Assembly: GCA_965120355.1 (NCBI GenBank)
Contig: CBCPMX010000112.1
Span: forward strand, 1 to 9,217
DNA from: CBCPMX01 sp965120355
GTDB lineage: Bacteria > Bacillota > Clostridia > Oscillospirales > Oscillospiraceae
DNA: 9,217 bases
Direction: 5' to 3'
The notes under the pieces were generated by a model, which had not been told where the DNA came from, did no database searches, and saw only the letters and a list, made by a program, of their open reading frames with translations. The position numbers were made by a program, and so were the translations under genes. Position 1 is the stretch's first letter. Each line of letters opens with the position of its first letter. Of this stretch, positions 1-6,794 are shown one piece after another.

Positions 1-540
1 TAACAGTTTAGGCAACGAGATGTCCCATGCCTATGGCTGGCTGCCATAAACCAAGGGGCAAATATATAGTAACAGAGGGGAAAGAAACCACGCCAGAGAA
101 CCGCAGGCTCTCTGGACTCTCTTTCATTGTTTGACCGGGAGGCAGAAAGGAGTCCGGCAGAATCGGGATGGGGCGTACGGTTTTGGGTGCGTGACACTCA
201 ACGTGCAGAGAGGATCCATGACCGGCGCGGCAGGTGTCGGATTGATTCTGCATCCACGCCGCGCTTCGCGCTCGTGCGGTTGTCGTTGGTGATTTTGTGC
301 GCTTGCGTGGAAGCGCCTGCGTATTACCCAGTGGGGGGCTTGTCTTTCTACGGGCCGTGATTGGTGGTACGGTGTGCCTGCAAACCAGACGAAAACGCAC
401 AACCTTCAGAAAAGCGCCCCCGGCGCAACCCAGGCGCGGTTCTTCAAGCGCGAATACGCCGGTTGTCGAAACCCGAGCGCGGAAGCGCGGCGCAGATGCA
501 ATCAACAGTCCAATCCCCCACGCGCCGGCCGGCTTCTGAG
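1..540. other. Non-coding, repeat-like region upstream of the acetyltransferase
   Basis: Open frames exist on both strands, but none has a recognisable domain, a good ribosome site or a plausible protein composition; they are rich in Arg, Pro and Ser, as expected from GC-rich non-coding DNA. The stretch contains a 6-bp hairpin (TATGGC 32-37 with GCCATA 43-48), a 7-bp hairpin (CCAGAGA 93-99 with TCTCTGG 109-115), several GCGC-nnn-GCGC mini-hairpins and a long diverged inverted repeat (separate entry). This density of structure without coding potential suggests an interspersed intergenic element or a structured RNA. No transposase or integrase trace is visible. The right boundary, near 538, is where acetyltransferase homology begins abruptly. 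Repeat status is an inference and was not tested by a genome search. Confidence 0.5.
242..505. repeat. Diverged inverted repeat, about 32-bp arms
   Basis: The left arm at 242-274 and the reverse complement of the right arm at 474-505 align along their length: TTGAT, then TGCATC, then CGCCGCGCTTC, then GCGCTCG. The differences are two substitutions, one 2-base gap and one 1-base gap. The arms are about 200 bases apart, and shorter matches inside them (GCGTATT near 320, AATACGC near 453) are also inverted. Each arm has its own GCGC-loop-GCGC mini-hairpin. It could be a pair of oppositely oriented copies of a short repeat, the ends of a small non-autonomous element, or the base of a structured RNA. 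Confidence 0.5.
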
Positions 541-969
541 CGCTTCTGGACGGAAGAACTGCTTGACGAGCCGCAGGAAAAACGGTATTATGACGACGAT
601 GAAGACTGGACACAATACATTGATCGTGCAGACAAGATCATCTTCTTGGCCTATCAGGACAACGAATGCGTCGGTCAGATTCAACTCCGCCGGGACTGGA
701 ACCTATATGCATTTATCGAGGATATCAGCGTGGCGGCAAAGGCCAGAGGCACAGGAATTGGCACTGCGTTGATACAGCAGGCGATTTTCTGGGCGAAGGA
801 AAGATCGCTAAAAGGTCTTGCACTGGAAACACAGGACAACAATCTGCTTGCCTGCCGCTTTTACGCAAAATGCGGAATGCAGTTGGGCGCCGTGAATACC
901 ATGTTGTATCGGAATTTCCCAAAGCCCTGGTGCGATGAGATCGCATTGTACTGGTATTTAAAGTTTTAG
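496..969 (+). CDS. satA: Streptothricin N-acetyltransferase (SatA/Sat4-type GNAT), 5'-truncated, probable remnant
   Basis: Streptothricin acetyltransferases use acetyl-CoA to acetylate the beta-lysine side chain of streptothricin, inactivating it in the cytoplasm. From about base 538 to the stop, the protein follows the Sat4/SatA pattern: FWTEELL, an acidic run (YYDDDEDW), YIDRADKIIFLAYQD, VGQIQLRRDWN, IEDISV, the acetyl-CoA motif RGTGIG (745-762), LETQDNN, ACRFYAKCG and the C-terminal WYLKF. The C-terminus is therefore complete. The normal first 40-45 residues before the FWTEE block, carrying the first GNAT strand and helix, are absent in all three forward frames. The nearest in-frame ATG (496) gives 157 residues, of which the first 14 look like translated repeat DNA; family members are usually about 175-180. 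No good ribosome site precedes 496. The gene is visibly less GC-rich than pth and mfd, which suggests acquisition by transfer. Family assignment is confident. Whether a shortened or chimeric protein is made is unknown; a start at 361 would give 202 residues. Confidence 0.72.
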   Translation: MQSTVQSPTRRPASERFWTEELLDEPQEKRYYDDDEDWTQYIDRADKIIFLAYQDNECVGQIQLRRDWNLYAFIEDISVAAKARGTGIGTALIQQAIFWAKERSLKGLALETQDNNLLACRFYAKCGMQLGAVNTMLYRNFPKPWCDEIALYWYLKF

Positions 970-1005
970 TTACATCTACTTTCCACATAATAAGGAGCAA
1001 AAACC

Positions 1006-1605
1006 ATGTTTCTGCGCAAACCCTCCGCGGGGTGCGGCTGGATCATCGCAGGTCTGGGCAATCCGGGCAAAAAGTACGAGCACAGCCGCCACAACGTGGG
1101 CTTCGACACATTGGACATTCTGGCGGACAGCCTGCACACGCGGGTGGACCGCATCAAATTTAAGGCCCTGACGGGCATGGCCGACATCGGCGGCGAAAAG
1201 GTGCTGCTGATGAAGCCCCAGACGTATATGAACCTGTCCGGGCAGGCGGTGCGGCAGGCGGCGGACTTTTATAAGGTACCGCCGGAGCATATCATCGTCC
1301 TGTTTGATGACATTTCTCTGGACCCGGGCCGGGTCCGCGTCCGGGCAGACGGCTCCGCCGGCGGCCACAACGGCATCAAGAGCATCATTGCCGAGCTGGG
1401 CAGCCAGAACTTTCCCCGGGTCAAAGTGGGCGTGGGCAGTAAACCCCACCCGGACTACGACCTGGCCGACTGGGTGCTGGGCCGCTTTTCCGGCGAAGAC
1501 AAAAAGCAAGCTGAAGCGGCCATGCGACGCGCTGCGGAAGCCGCAGCGGAAATCGTCCGCAGCGGACCGCAGCAGGCGGCGAACAAGTATAACGCGGCGG
1601 TATAA
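1006..1605 (+). CDS. pth: Peptidyl-tRNA hydrolase
   Basis: Pth cleaves the ester bond of peptidyl-tRNAs that drop off stalled ribosomes, recycling tRNA in the cytoplasm. The 199-residue product is slightly longer than the usual 185-195. The family signature is complete: IIAGLGNPG (13-21), RHNVGF with catalytic His29 (equivalent to E. coli His20), KPQTYMNLSG with Asn76 (Asn68), the FDD loop with Asp101 (Asp93), and GGHNGIKSI with Asn122 (Asn114). N19 in the GNPG loop matches E. coli Asn10. The ATG at 1006 is chosen because AAGGAG lies at 992-997, 8 bases upstream, and the glycine-rich first strand starts at the expected distance from the N-terminus. The gene starts 36 bases after the acetyltransferase stop and is followed by mfd, a neighbourhood common in Bacillota (pth-fin-mfd in Bacillus subtilis; no fin-like gene is seen here). 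No separate promoter could be recognised in the 36-base gap. Confidence 0.97.
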   Translation: MFLRKPSAGCGWIIAGLGNPGKKYEHSRHNVGFDTLDILADSLHTRVDRIKFKALTGMADIGGEKVLLMKPQTYMNLSGQAVRQAADFYKVPPEHIIVLFDDISLDPGRVRVRADGSAGGHNGIKSIIAELGSQNFPRVKVGVGSKPHPDYDLADWVLGRFSGEDKKQAEAAMRRAAEAAAEIVRSGPQQAANKYNAAV

Positions 1606-1619
1606 GGCCGCTGCCATCT

Positions 1620-1650
1620 GGCGAAAAGAGTGTGTTTGTCTCTTTTCGCC
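1620..1650 (+). other. Strong hairpin between pth and mfd, possible terminator or attenuator
   Basis: GGCGAAAAGAG (1620-1630) and CTCTTTTCGCC (1640-1650) form a perfect 11-bp stem with a 9-base loop, starting 14 bases after the pth stop. It is not directly followed by a T-tract: the next bases are ctttcggcgcg, and a run of seven Ts appears only at 1685-1691. A smaller stem, CGCC 1647-1650 with GGCG 1656-1659, would compete with its 3' arm. It may reduce read-through from pth into mfd, protect the pth mRNA end, or be a short dispersed palindrome. Confidence 0.55.
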
Positions 1651-1731
1651 CTTTCGGCGCGTTGCCAGCTGGAATATATTTGAATTTTTTTGCAGGGCAT
1701 CAGGCGCTGCATGGTATAAAGTGAGGTAAGT

Positions 1732-4700
1732 ATGGAGCTTTTGGAATCAATTTTATGGTCCCTACCGGAATTCCGGCAGTGCACCGAAGCCCTGGACCGG
1801 GGTGAGACGGCGGCCATCACCGGCCTGGGCCAGATTCACCGTGGGCACTGGATTGCGGGCCTGCAGCAGCAGCTGGAGCGGCCCGTGCTGGTGGTCTGCC
1901 AGGATGACCTGGAGGCCCAGCGGGCAGCGGCGGAGCTGGGAACCTTTTTAGGAGCCGCCCCGCCGGTGCTGCCCAGCCGCGATCTGACCCTGTACAACGC
2001 CGCCACCGTCTCCCGCGGGTGGGAACACCAGCGTCTGCGGGCACTGTGGGCCCTGGCCCAGGGTGAAACACCGCTGCTGGTCACGTCCCTGGAGGCCCTG
2101 TCCATGCGCACCATTCCCCGGGCCACCCTCTTTGGCGCAGCGGTGACGCTGCGGGTGGGGGCCAGCTATGACCTGGAAAAGCTGACGGCCGATCTGGTGA
2201 ATCTGGGGTACGTCCGGGGGAGCCTGGTGGAAGGGCCAGGGCAGTTTGCCCTGCGGGGCGGCATTCTGGACGTCCACTCCCCGGCCAGCGACCGGCCGGT
2301 GCGGGTGGAATTCTTTGGCGATGAGCTGGACACCATGGGCTTTTTCGACGTCTCCACCCAGCGGCGCACCGACAATATAGACCAGATGGTGCTCCTGCCG
2401 GCAGCGGAGTGCCAGCCCCGGCTCCACCCCGGCGGGCTGGAGGGGCTGCTGAAGGATCTGGAGGCGCTGATCGCCCGCCAGCGGCGGCGCAAACACGTCA
2501 ACGAAGCTCTGATCGCCACCATACAGCAAGATATAGACACGCTGCGCAGCGGCCTCAGCTTCCCTGCGGCGGACCGGTACATGGCCCTGATCTATCCGGA
2601 GCTGGCCACGGCGGCGGACTACCTTCCAGCCGAAGCCATTGTGGTGCTGGTCAATCACCGGGCCATGGAACAGGCGGACCGGAGCCGGGCGGAAGAACTG
2701 GGCATGACCCTGGACGGCCTGCTGCAAACCGGCGTGGTGGCAGGAGAGCTGTGCGAGTTTTCCGCGGATTTTGAGACCATTTGCCGGGGCCTGCGGGGCC
2801 GGGGCTGTCTATATATCGACAGCTTTCTGTCCGCCGCCTATCCCCAGACATTGCCGCCAAAGCACTTATTGTCGGTGACGGTGAAGCAGCTGCCGTCCTA
2901 TGGCAGCTCTCTGGAGACGGCAGCGTCGGATCTGGCCCACTATCGGAACAACGGCTTTGCTGTTCTGGTCCTGTGCGGCAACCGCCGCCGGGGTGAAATC
3001 CTGCGGGACTATCTTCAGGACAAGGGCATCCCGGTCTCCATGGGCTTTCCTGCCCAGGCACTGCCCCAGCCGGGAGAGATTCTGCTGACGGAGGGCTCCC
3101 TTACCGCCGGCATGGAGTATCCATCCCTGCAGCTGGCGGTTCTGACAGAAGGGCAGCTGAATATACTCCCCAACCGCAAAGCCAAGGCGCGGAAAAAGGC
3201 CACCAACCGGCAGAAGCTCAACTCCTTCACGGATCTCAGCCCCGGCGATCTGGTGGTCCACGAGTACCACGGCATCGGCCGCTATGTGGGCATGGAGCAG
3301 ATGAAGGTGGACGGCGTCCGCAAGGACTATGTGAAAATCGCCTACCAGGGCACCGACACTCTGTTTGTCCCTGCCACGCAGCTGGACCTGGTGTCCAAAT
3401 ACATCGGCGGAGGCGAAGAAACGCCGGTGCGCCTGAACAGGCTGGGCGGAGACAGTTGGAAAAAGACCAAAGCCAAAGCCAAAGCCGCCGCCAAAGAGAT
3501 GGCCGCCGGTCTCATCAAGCTCTACGCCGCCCGCAAACGGCAGGAGGGCTTTGCCTTCTCCCCGGACTCTCCGTGGCAGCAGGAGTTTGAAGACAGCTTT
3601 CCCTACACCGAGACCGACGACCAGCTGCGGTGCATCGCGGAAATCAAAGCGGACATGGAGCTGCCTATCCCTATGGACCGGCTGCTGTGCGGCGACGTGG
3701 GCTTCGGCAAAACAGAGGTGGCCCTGCGTGCCGCCATGAAATGCATGATGGACGGTAAGCAGGTGGCCATTCTGGCGCCCACCACAGTGTTGGCCCAACA
3801 GCACTATGTCACCGCCGTGGGCCGGTTCCGCTCCTTCCCGGTCAATATCGCCGTGCTGTCCCGGTTTTCCACCTCCGCCCAGCAGCGAGCGGTTTTACGG
3901 GAGCTGGCGGCGGGTTCGGTGGATCTGGTCATCGGCACCCATAAGCTGCTGCAAAAAGGCGTGGTGTTCAAGGATCTGGGCCTGCTGATCGTGGACGAAG
4001 AACAGCGCTTCGGCGTCAGCCACAAAGAGCGCCTCAAGGAGATGTCCGTCGGCGTGGACGTCCTGACTCTGTCGGCCACGCCCATCCCCCGCACCCTCAA
4101 TATGGCCCTGTCCGGCATCCGGGACATGTCCACCATCGAGACGCCCCCCGGCGACCGGTACCCCGTCCAGACCTACGTCATGGAGCACGACGAGCGGGTT
4201 CTCACCGACGCCATGCAGCGGGAGCTCGCCCGGGGCGGCCAGGTCTATTACCTGCACAACCGGGTGGAGTCCATCGAACAGCAGGCCGCCCGCATCCGCC
4301 GCTGGCTGGGAGAGGACATTTCCATCGCCGTGGCACACGGAAAAATGCATGAAGACCAGCTCTCCGACGTCATGCAGCGCATGAGCGAGGGGGAAATCCA
4401 GGTGCTGGTCTGCACCACCATCATCGAGACCGGCATTGACATTCCCAATGTCAACACCCTCATCATCGAGGACGCAGACCGGCTGGGTCTGGCCCAGCTG
4501 CATCAGATTCGGGGCCGCGTGGGCCGTTCCAGCCGCCATGCCTTCGCCTATCTGACCTATCGCAAAGGCCGGGTGTTGACGGACGTCGCCGAAAAACGGC
4601 TGGGGGCCATCCGCGAATTTGCGGAATTTGGTTCCGGATTTAAGATTGCCATGCGGGATCTGGAGATCCGCGGCGCGGGCAATCTGCTGGGCGCGGAGCA

Positions 4701-5241
4701 GTCGGGGCACATGATGTCTGTCGGCTACGACATGTATTTGAAGCTGCTGGAAGAGGCCGTTCTGGAGGAACGGGGCGAGCAGCCCAAAGACGACGTGGAC
4801 TGCACCGTAGATCTGGCGGTGGAGGCCAATCTGCCGGAACGCTATGTGGCCTCCGGTGAACAGCGGATGGATCTGTACCGCCGCATGGCTGCCATCCGCA
4901 CGGAAGCCGATGCCGAGGATCTGCTGGATGAAGTGGTGGATCGGTTCGGCGAGCCGCCGCGGCCCGTCATGAATCTGATGAAAATCGCGCTGCTGCGCGC
5001 CAGAGCCGCCAGCGCAGGCATCAAGGAGATCACACAAAAAGGGCCGCAGCTGCGCTTTACCCTGGCCCGCTTCGAGTTTGCGGCCATTTCCGCCACCTGC
5101 GCCCTGCCGGAATACAAGGGCCGGATCCTCTTCTCCGCCGGCGACGCACCGGTGCTGACCCTGAAAATGCAGGGCGGCGACGGCGCCCTGAAGCTGTGCG
5201 AGGATCTGGTGAAGCGCTACGCAGCACAGTTGGGTGCATAA
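1732..5241 (+). CDS. mfd: Transcription-repair coupling factor Mfd
   Basis: Mfd binds RNA polymerase stalled at DNA damage, pushes it off with an ATP-driven translocase and recruits UvrA for nucleotide excision repair. The 1169-residue length is normal. The N-terminal UvrB-like module (about 1-340) has no functional Walker A, as usual, but keeps the UvrB-like block with PGQFALRGGILDV near 170-181 and VEFFGDELD just after it. The CarD-like polymerase-interacting domain begins near 500 (SPGDLVVHEYHGIGRYVG). The RecG-like motor has Walker A GDVGFGKT (654-661, Lys660), Walker B DEEQRFG (755-761), motif III SAT (781-783), motif V TTIIETGIDIPN (895-906) and motif VI QIRGRVGR (925-932). The C-terminal TRCF domain follows (about 1030-1160; ERYVASGEQRMDLYRRM). 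The start at 1732 follows GTGAGG (1721-1726) by 5 bases. No frameshift or missing motif is seen. It probably shares transcription with pth, subject to the hairpin between them. Confidence 0.98.
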   Translation: MELLESILWSLPEFRQCTEALDRGETAAITGLGQIHRGHWIAGLQQQLERPVLVVCQDDLEAQRAAAELGTFLGAAPPVLPSRDLTLYNAATVSRGWEHQRLRALWALAQGETPLLVTSLEALSMRTIPRATLFGAAVTLRVGASYDLEKLTADLVNLGYVRGSLVEGPGQFALRGGILDVHSPASDRPVRVEFFGDELDTMGFFDVSTQRRTDNIDQMVLLPAAECQPRLHPGGLEGLLKDLEALIARQRRRKHVNEALIATIQQDIDTLRSGLSFPAADRYMALIYPELATAADYLPAEAIVVLVNHRAMEQADRSRAEELGMTLDGLLQTGVVAGELCEFSADFETICRGLRGRGCLYIDSFLSAAYPQTLPPKHLLSVTVKQLPSYGSSLETAASDLAHYRNNGFAVLVLCGNRRRGEILRDYLQDKGIPVSMGFPAQALPQPGEILLTEGSLTAGMEYPSLQLAVLTEGQLNILPNRKAKARKKATNRQKLNSFTDLSPGDLVVHEYHGIGRYVGMEQMKVDGVRKDYVKIAYQGTDTLFVPATQLDLVSKYIGGGEETPVRLNRLGGDSWKKTKAKAKAAAKEMAAGLIKLYAARKRQEGFAFSPDSPWQQEFEDSFPYTETDDQLRCIAEIKADMELPIPMDRLLCGDVGFGKTEVALRAAMKCMMDGKQVAILAPTTVLAQQHYVTAVGRFRSFPVNIAVLSRFSTSAQQRAVLRELAAGSVDLVIGTHKLLQKGVVFKDLGLLIVDEEQRFGVSHKERLKEMSVGVDVLTLSATPIPRTLNMALSGIRDMSTIETPPGDRYPVQTYVMEHDERVLTDAMQRELARGGQVYYLHNRVESIEQQAARIRRWLGEDISIAVAHGKMHEDQLSDVMQRMSEGEIQVLVCTTIIETGIDIPNVNTLIIEDADRLGLAQLHQIRGRVGRSSRHAFAYLTYRKGRVLTDVAEKRLGAIREFAEFGSGFKIAMRDLEIRGAGNLLGAEQSGHMMSVGYDMYLKLLEEAVLEERGEQPKDDVDCTVDLAVEANLPERYVASGEQRMDLYRRMAAIRTEADAEDLLDEVVDRFGEPPRPVMNLMKIALLRARAASAGIKEITQKGPQLRFTLARFEFAAISATCALPEYKGRILFSAGDAPVLTLKMQGGDGALKLCEDLVKRYAAQLGA

Positions 5242-5261
5242 GAACCCTCCACATGCCAAAC

Positions 5262-5308
5262 AAAGCTGCACACAGGCGAGCCATACCGCCAGCCTGTGTG
5301 CAGCTTTT
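5262..5308 (+). terminator. Intrinsic terminator of mfd
   Basis: AAAGCTGCACACAGGC (5262-5277) and GCCTGTGTGCAGCTTT (5292-5307) make a perfect 16-bp stem with a 14-base loop, beginning 21 bases after the mfd stop. The 3' arm ends in four Ts (5305-5308), and the A-rich 5' foot means it could also work on the other strand. A run of eight Ts at 5332-5339 lies shortly downstream after a GC-rich stretch and may add a second stop. Confidence 0.8.
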
Positions 5309-5406
5309 CAGGCGTCCGCCGCCGCATCCGGTTTTTTTTGAAAGGCAAGGCCCTCCCCTGGAACCTTTTCCATTCCAATCTCGTCTAATCTTTTGAAGAA
5401 ACGAAC

Positions 5407-5413
5407 AGGAGGG
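5407..5413 (+). promoter_or_regulatory. Ribosome binding site that fixes the serpin start
   Basis: AGGAGGG sits 9 bases before the ATG at 5423. It lies inside the longer frame that would begin with TTG at 5393, so it argues for the ATG at 5423, which also places a proper lipoprotein signal at the very N-terminus. Confidence 0.85.
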
Positions 5414-5422
5414 AGAAAAACC

Positions 5423-6700
5423 ATGCGCAAACAGATATCCGGTCTGCTGTGTCTTGCGCTGCTATGCGCAGCGCTGAGCGGCTGCAGCGCCCAAGCCACC
5501 ATGTCCAGCCAGACCCAATCCACTTTGAAGGAAGCCGACCTGATGACTGGCGTCAGCGCCGGCGCGGTGGTCACAACAGACGCTGCCTTCTCATCGGACG
5601 CCGCCGGAGCCATGGCGGACTTCTCCGTGCGGCTTTTGCAGCAAACCGCCGGCGCAGAGGAAAACACGCTGATTTCGCCCCTTTCCGTGCTGCTGGCTCT
5701 GGGCATGACCGCCAACGGCTCCTCCGGCGAGACCCTGACCCAGCTGGAGGCCGCCCTGGGCATGCCGTCGGAAAAGTTAAACGAATCCCTGTATGCCTAT
5801 GTCCAAAGTCTTTCTGCCGGCGCGGACAACCAGCTTCACGGAGCCAATTCCATCTGGTTCCGGCAGCAGGAAGGGCTGACGGTAGAACCGGCGTTTTTAC
5901 AGGCCAACGCCGCCTGGTATGGCGCGGAGATCTATGCGGCCGCCTTTGACCAGAGCACCTGCAGCGCCATCAACGACTGGGTTCGATCCAACACCGGCGG
6001 CCTTATCGGCCAGATCCTGGATCAGTTCCCCGACGGCGCCATGCTCTGTCTCATCAACGCCCTGGCCTTTGAGGCCCAGTGGGAAACCCCTTACGAAAGC
6101 AATCAGATTCAAACCGGCACTTTTACTACCGAGACCGGCGAGACCCGCCTGGTCCGGACACTCCGCAGCGAAGAGGCCTACTATCTGGAAGACGGCGGCG
6201 CGGTGGGCGTGGTAAAGCCCTATGCGGGCGGAGACTATGCCTTCGCAGCTCTGCTGCCGGAGGAAGTCGTTTCCCTGGCGGACTATGTGGCATCTCTGAC
6301 AGGCCAGCGGCTCCTGGAGATTCTGGACAATACCCAGAAGGAAACGGTCCATGCCGTGATTCCAGCCTTTGAAGCAGAATACACGGCGGATCTGAAACAA
6401 GCCCTTCAGGCCATGGGCGTCACCGATGCCTTTGACTCAAGCCTGGCCGACCTGTCGGCCATGGGCAGTTCCACCGGCGGCAATTTGTACATCAGCAGCG
6501 TCCTGCACAAGACCTATCTGTCCCTGGACGAGTCGGGCACCAAGGCCGGCGCAGCCACCACGGTGGTTGTGGAAGAAAGCGCGGCCCTGGCAGCGCCAAA
6601 GACCGTCTGCCTGGACCGGCCCTTCGTCTACATGATCGTGGACTGCCAGCACAATCTGCCGGTATTCCTCGGCGTGGTGACGGATCTGCCGGACACCTGA
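5423..6700 (+). CDS. Serpin-family protease inhibitor, predicted surface lipoprotein
   Basis: Serpins trap serine or cysteine proteases by offering a reactive-centre loop that inserts into a beta-sheet after cleavage. This 425-residue protein starts MRKQISG, has a hydrophobic stretch and an LSGC lipobox with Cys21 as the predicted lipidation site, so it is probably anchored outside the membrane; a flexible linker follows. The serpin core (about 60-425) shows NTLISPLSVLLALGM, NSIWFR, INALAFEAQWETPY, the shutter-region ISSVLHKTYLSLDE and the C-terminal DRPFVYMIVD and PVFLGVV blocks. The hinge E370-S-G-T-K-A-G-A-A-T379 has the small residues expected of an inhibitory serpin, and 17-residue counting puts P1-P1' at about Ser386-Ala387. 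Small residues there suggest an elastase- or subtilisin-like target (inference). It stands alone between two terminators, and I could not identify a convincing promoter in the 115 bases upstream. Related gut Eubacterium serpins (siropins) inhibit neutrophil elastase and proteinase 3. Confidence 0.93.
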   Translation: MRKQISGLLCLALLCAALSGCSAQATMSSQTQSTLKEADLMTGVSAGAVVTTDAAFSSDAAGAMADFSVRLLQQTAGAEENTLISPLSVLLALGMTANGSSGETLTQLEAALGMPSEKLNESLYAYVQSLSAGADNQLHGANSIWFRQQEGLTVEPAFLQANAAWYGAEIYAAAFDQSTCSAINDWVRSNTGGLIGQILDQFPDGAMLCLINALAFEAQWETPYESNQIQTGTFTTETGETRLVRTLRSEEAYYLEDGGAVGVVKPYAGGDYAFAALLPEEVVSLADYVASLTGQRLLEILDNTQKETVHAVIPAFEAEYTADLKQALQAMGVTDAFDSSLADLSAMGSSTGGNLYISSVLHKTYLSLDESGTKAGAATTVVVEESAALAAPKTVCLDRPFVYMIVDCQHNLPVFLGVVTDLPDT

Positions 6701-6744
6701 TCCTCTGCTCCCCGCACGGGAGGCCCCTCCCGGAACAAGAATAC

Positions 6745-6786
6745 CCCCTCCTGCCGGCAGCTTGGCCGGCGGGAGGGGCTTTTTTT
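6745..6786 (+). terminator. Intrinsic terminator of the serpin gene
   Basis: The arms 6745-6758 and 6765-6778 form a 14-bp, very GC-rich stem with one T-G wobble and a 6-base loop, followed by seven Ts (6780-6786). A smaller stem just upstream (CGGGAGG 6717-6723 with CCTCCCG 6726-6732) can compete, since GCCCCTCCC at 6723-6731 is also complementary to 6771-6779. The hairpin lies 9 bases beyond the stop of the convergent minus-strand gene and may serve both, although no good T-tract exists in the minus direction. Confidence 0.92.
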
Positions 6787-6794
6787 GTGTATCT

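Noticed and set aside
8..613. A 201-codon minus-strand open frame across the upstream region and the acetyltransferase start
   Set aside because: It has no recognisable domain, no ribosome site and a composition typical of an antisense shadow, and it overlaps the clear acetyltransferase homology.
986..991. CATAAT as a -10 element for pth
   Set aside because: It overlaps the ribosome site and would leave an essentially leaderless transcript without that site; no -35 element is at the right distance.
1690..1720. Possible promoter for mfd, TTGCAG (1690-1695) and TATAAA (1715-1720) with an extended TG
   Set aside because: The spacer is 19 bases and transcription would start about 5 bases before the ATG, cutting off the ribosome site at 1721-1726. 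It is more likely a chance match.
3895..5271. A 458-codon minus-strand frame opposite mfd
   Set aside because: It is the antisense shadow of the mfd motor and TRCF domains, with no domain of its own and no ribosome site.
5981..5996. GGTTCGATCC, resembling a tRNA T-arm
   Set aside because: It lies inside the serpin coding sequence (DWVRSNTGG) and no acceptor, D or anticodon stems surround it.
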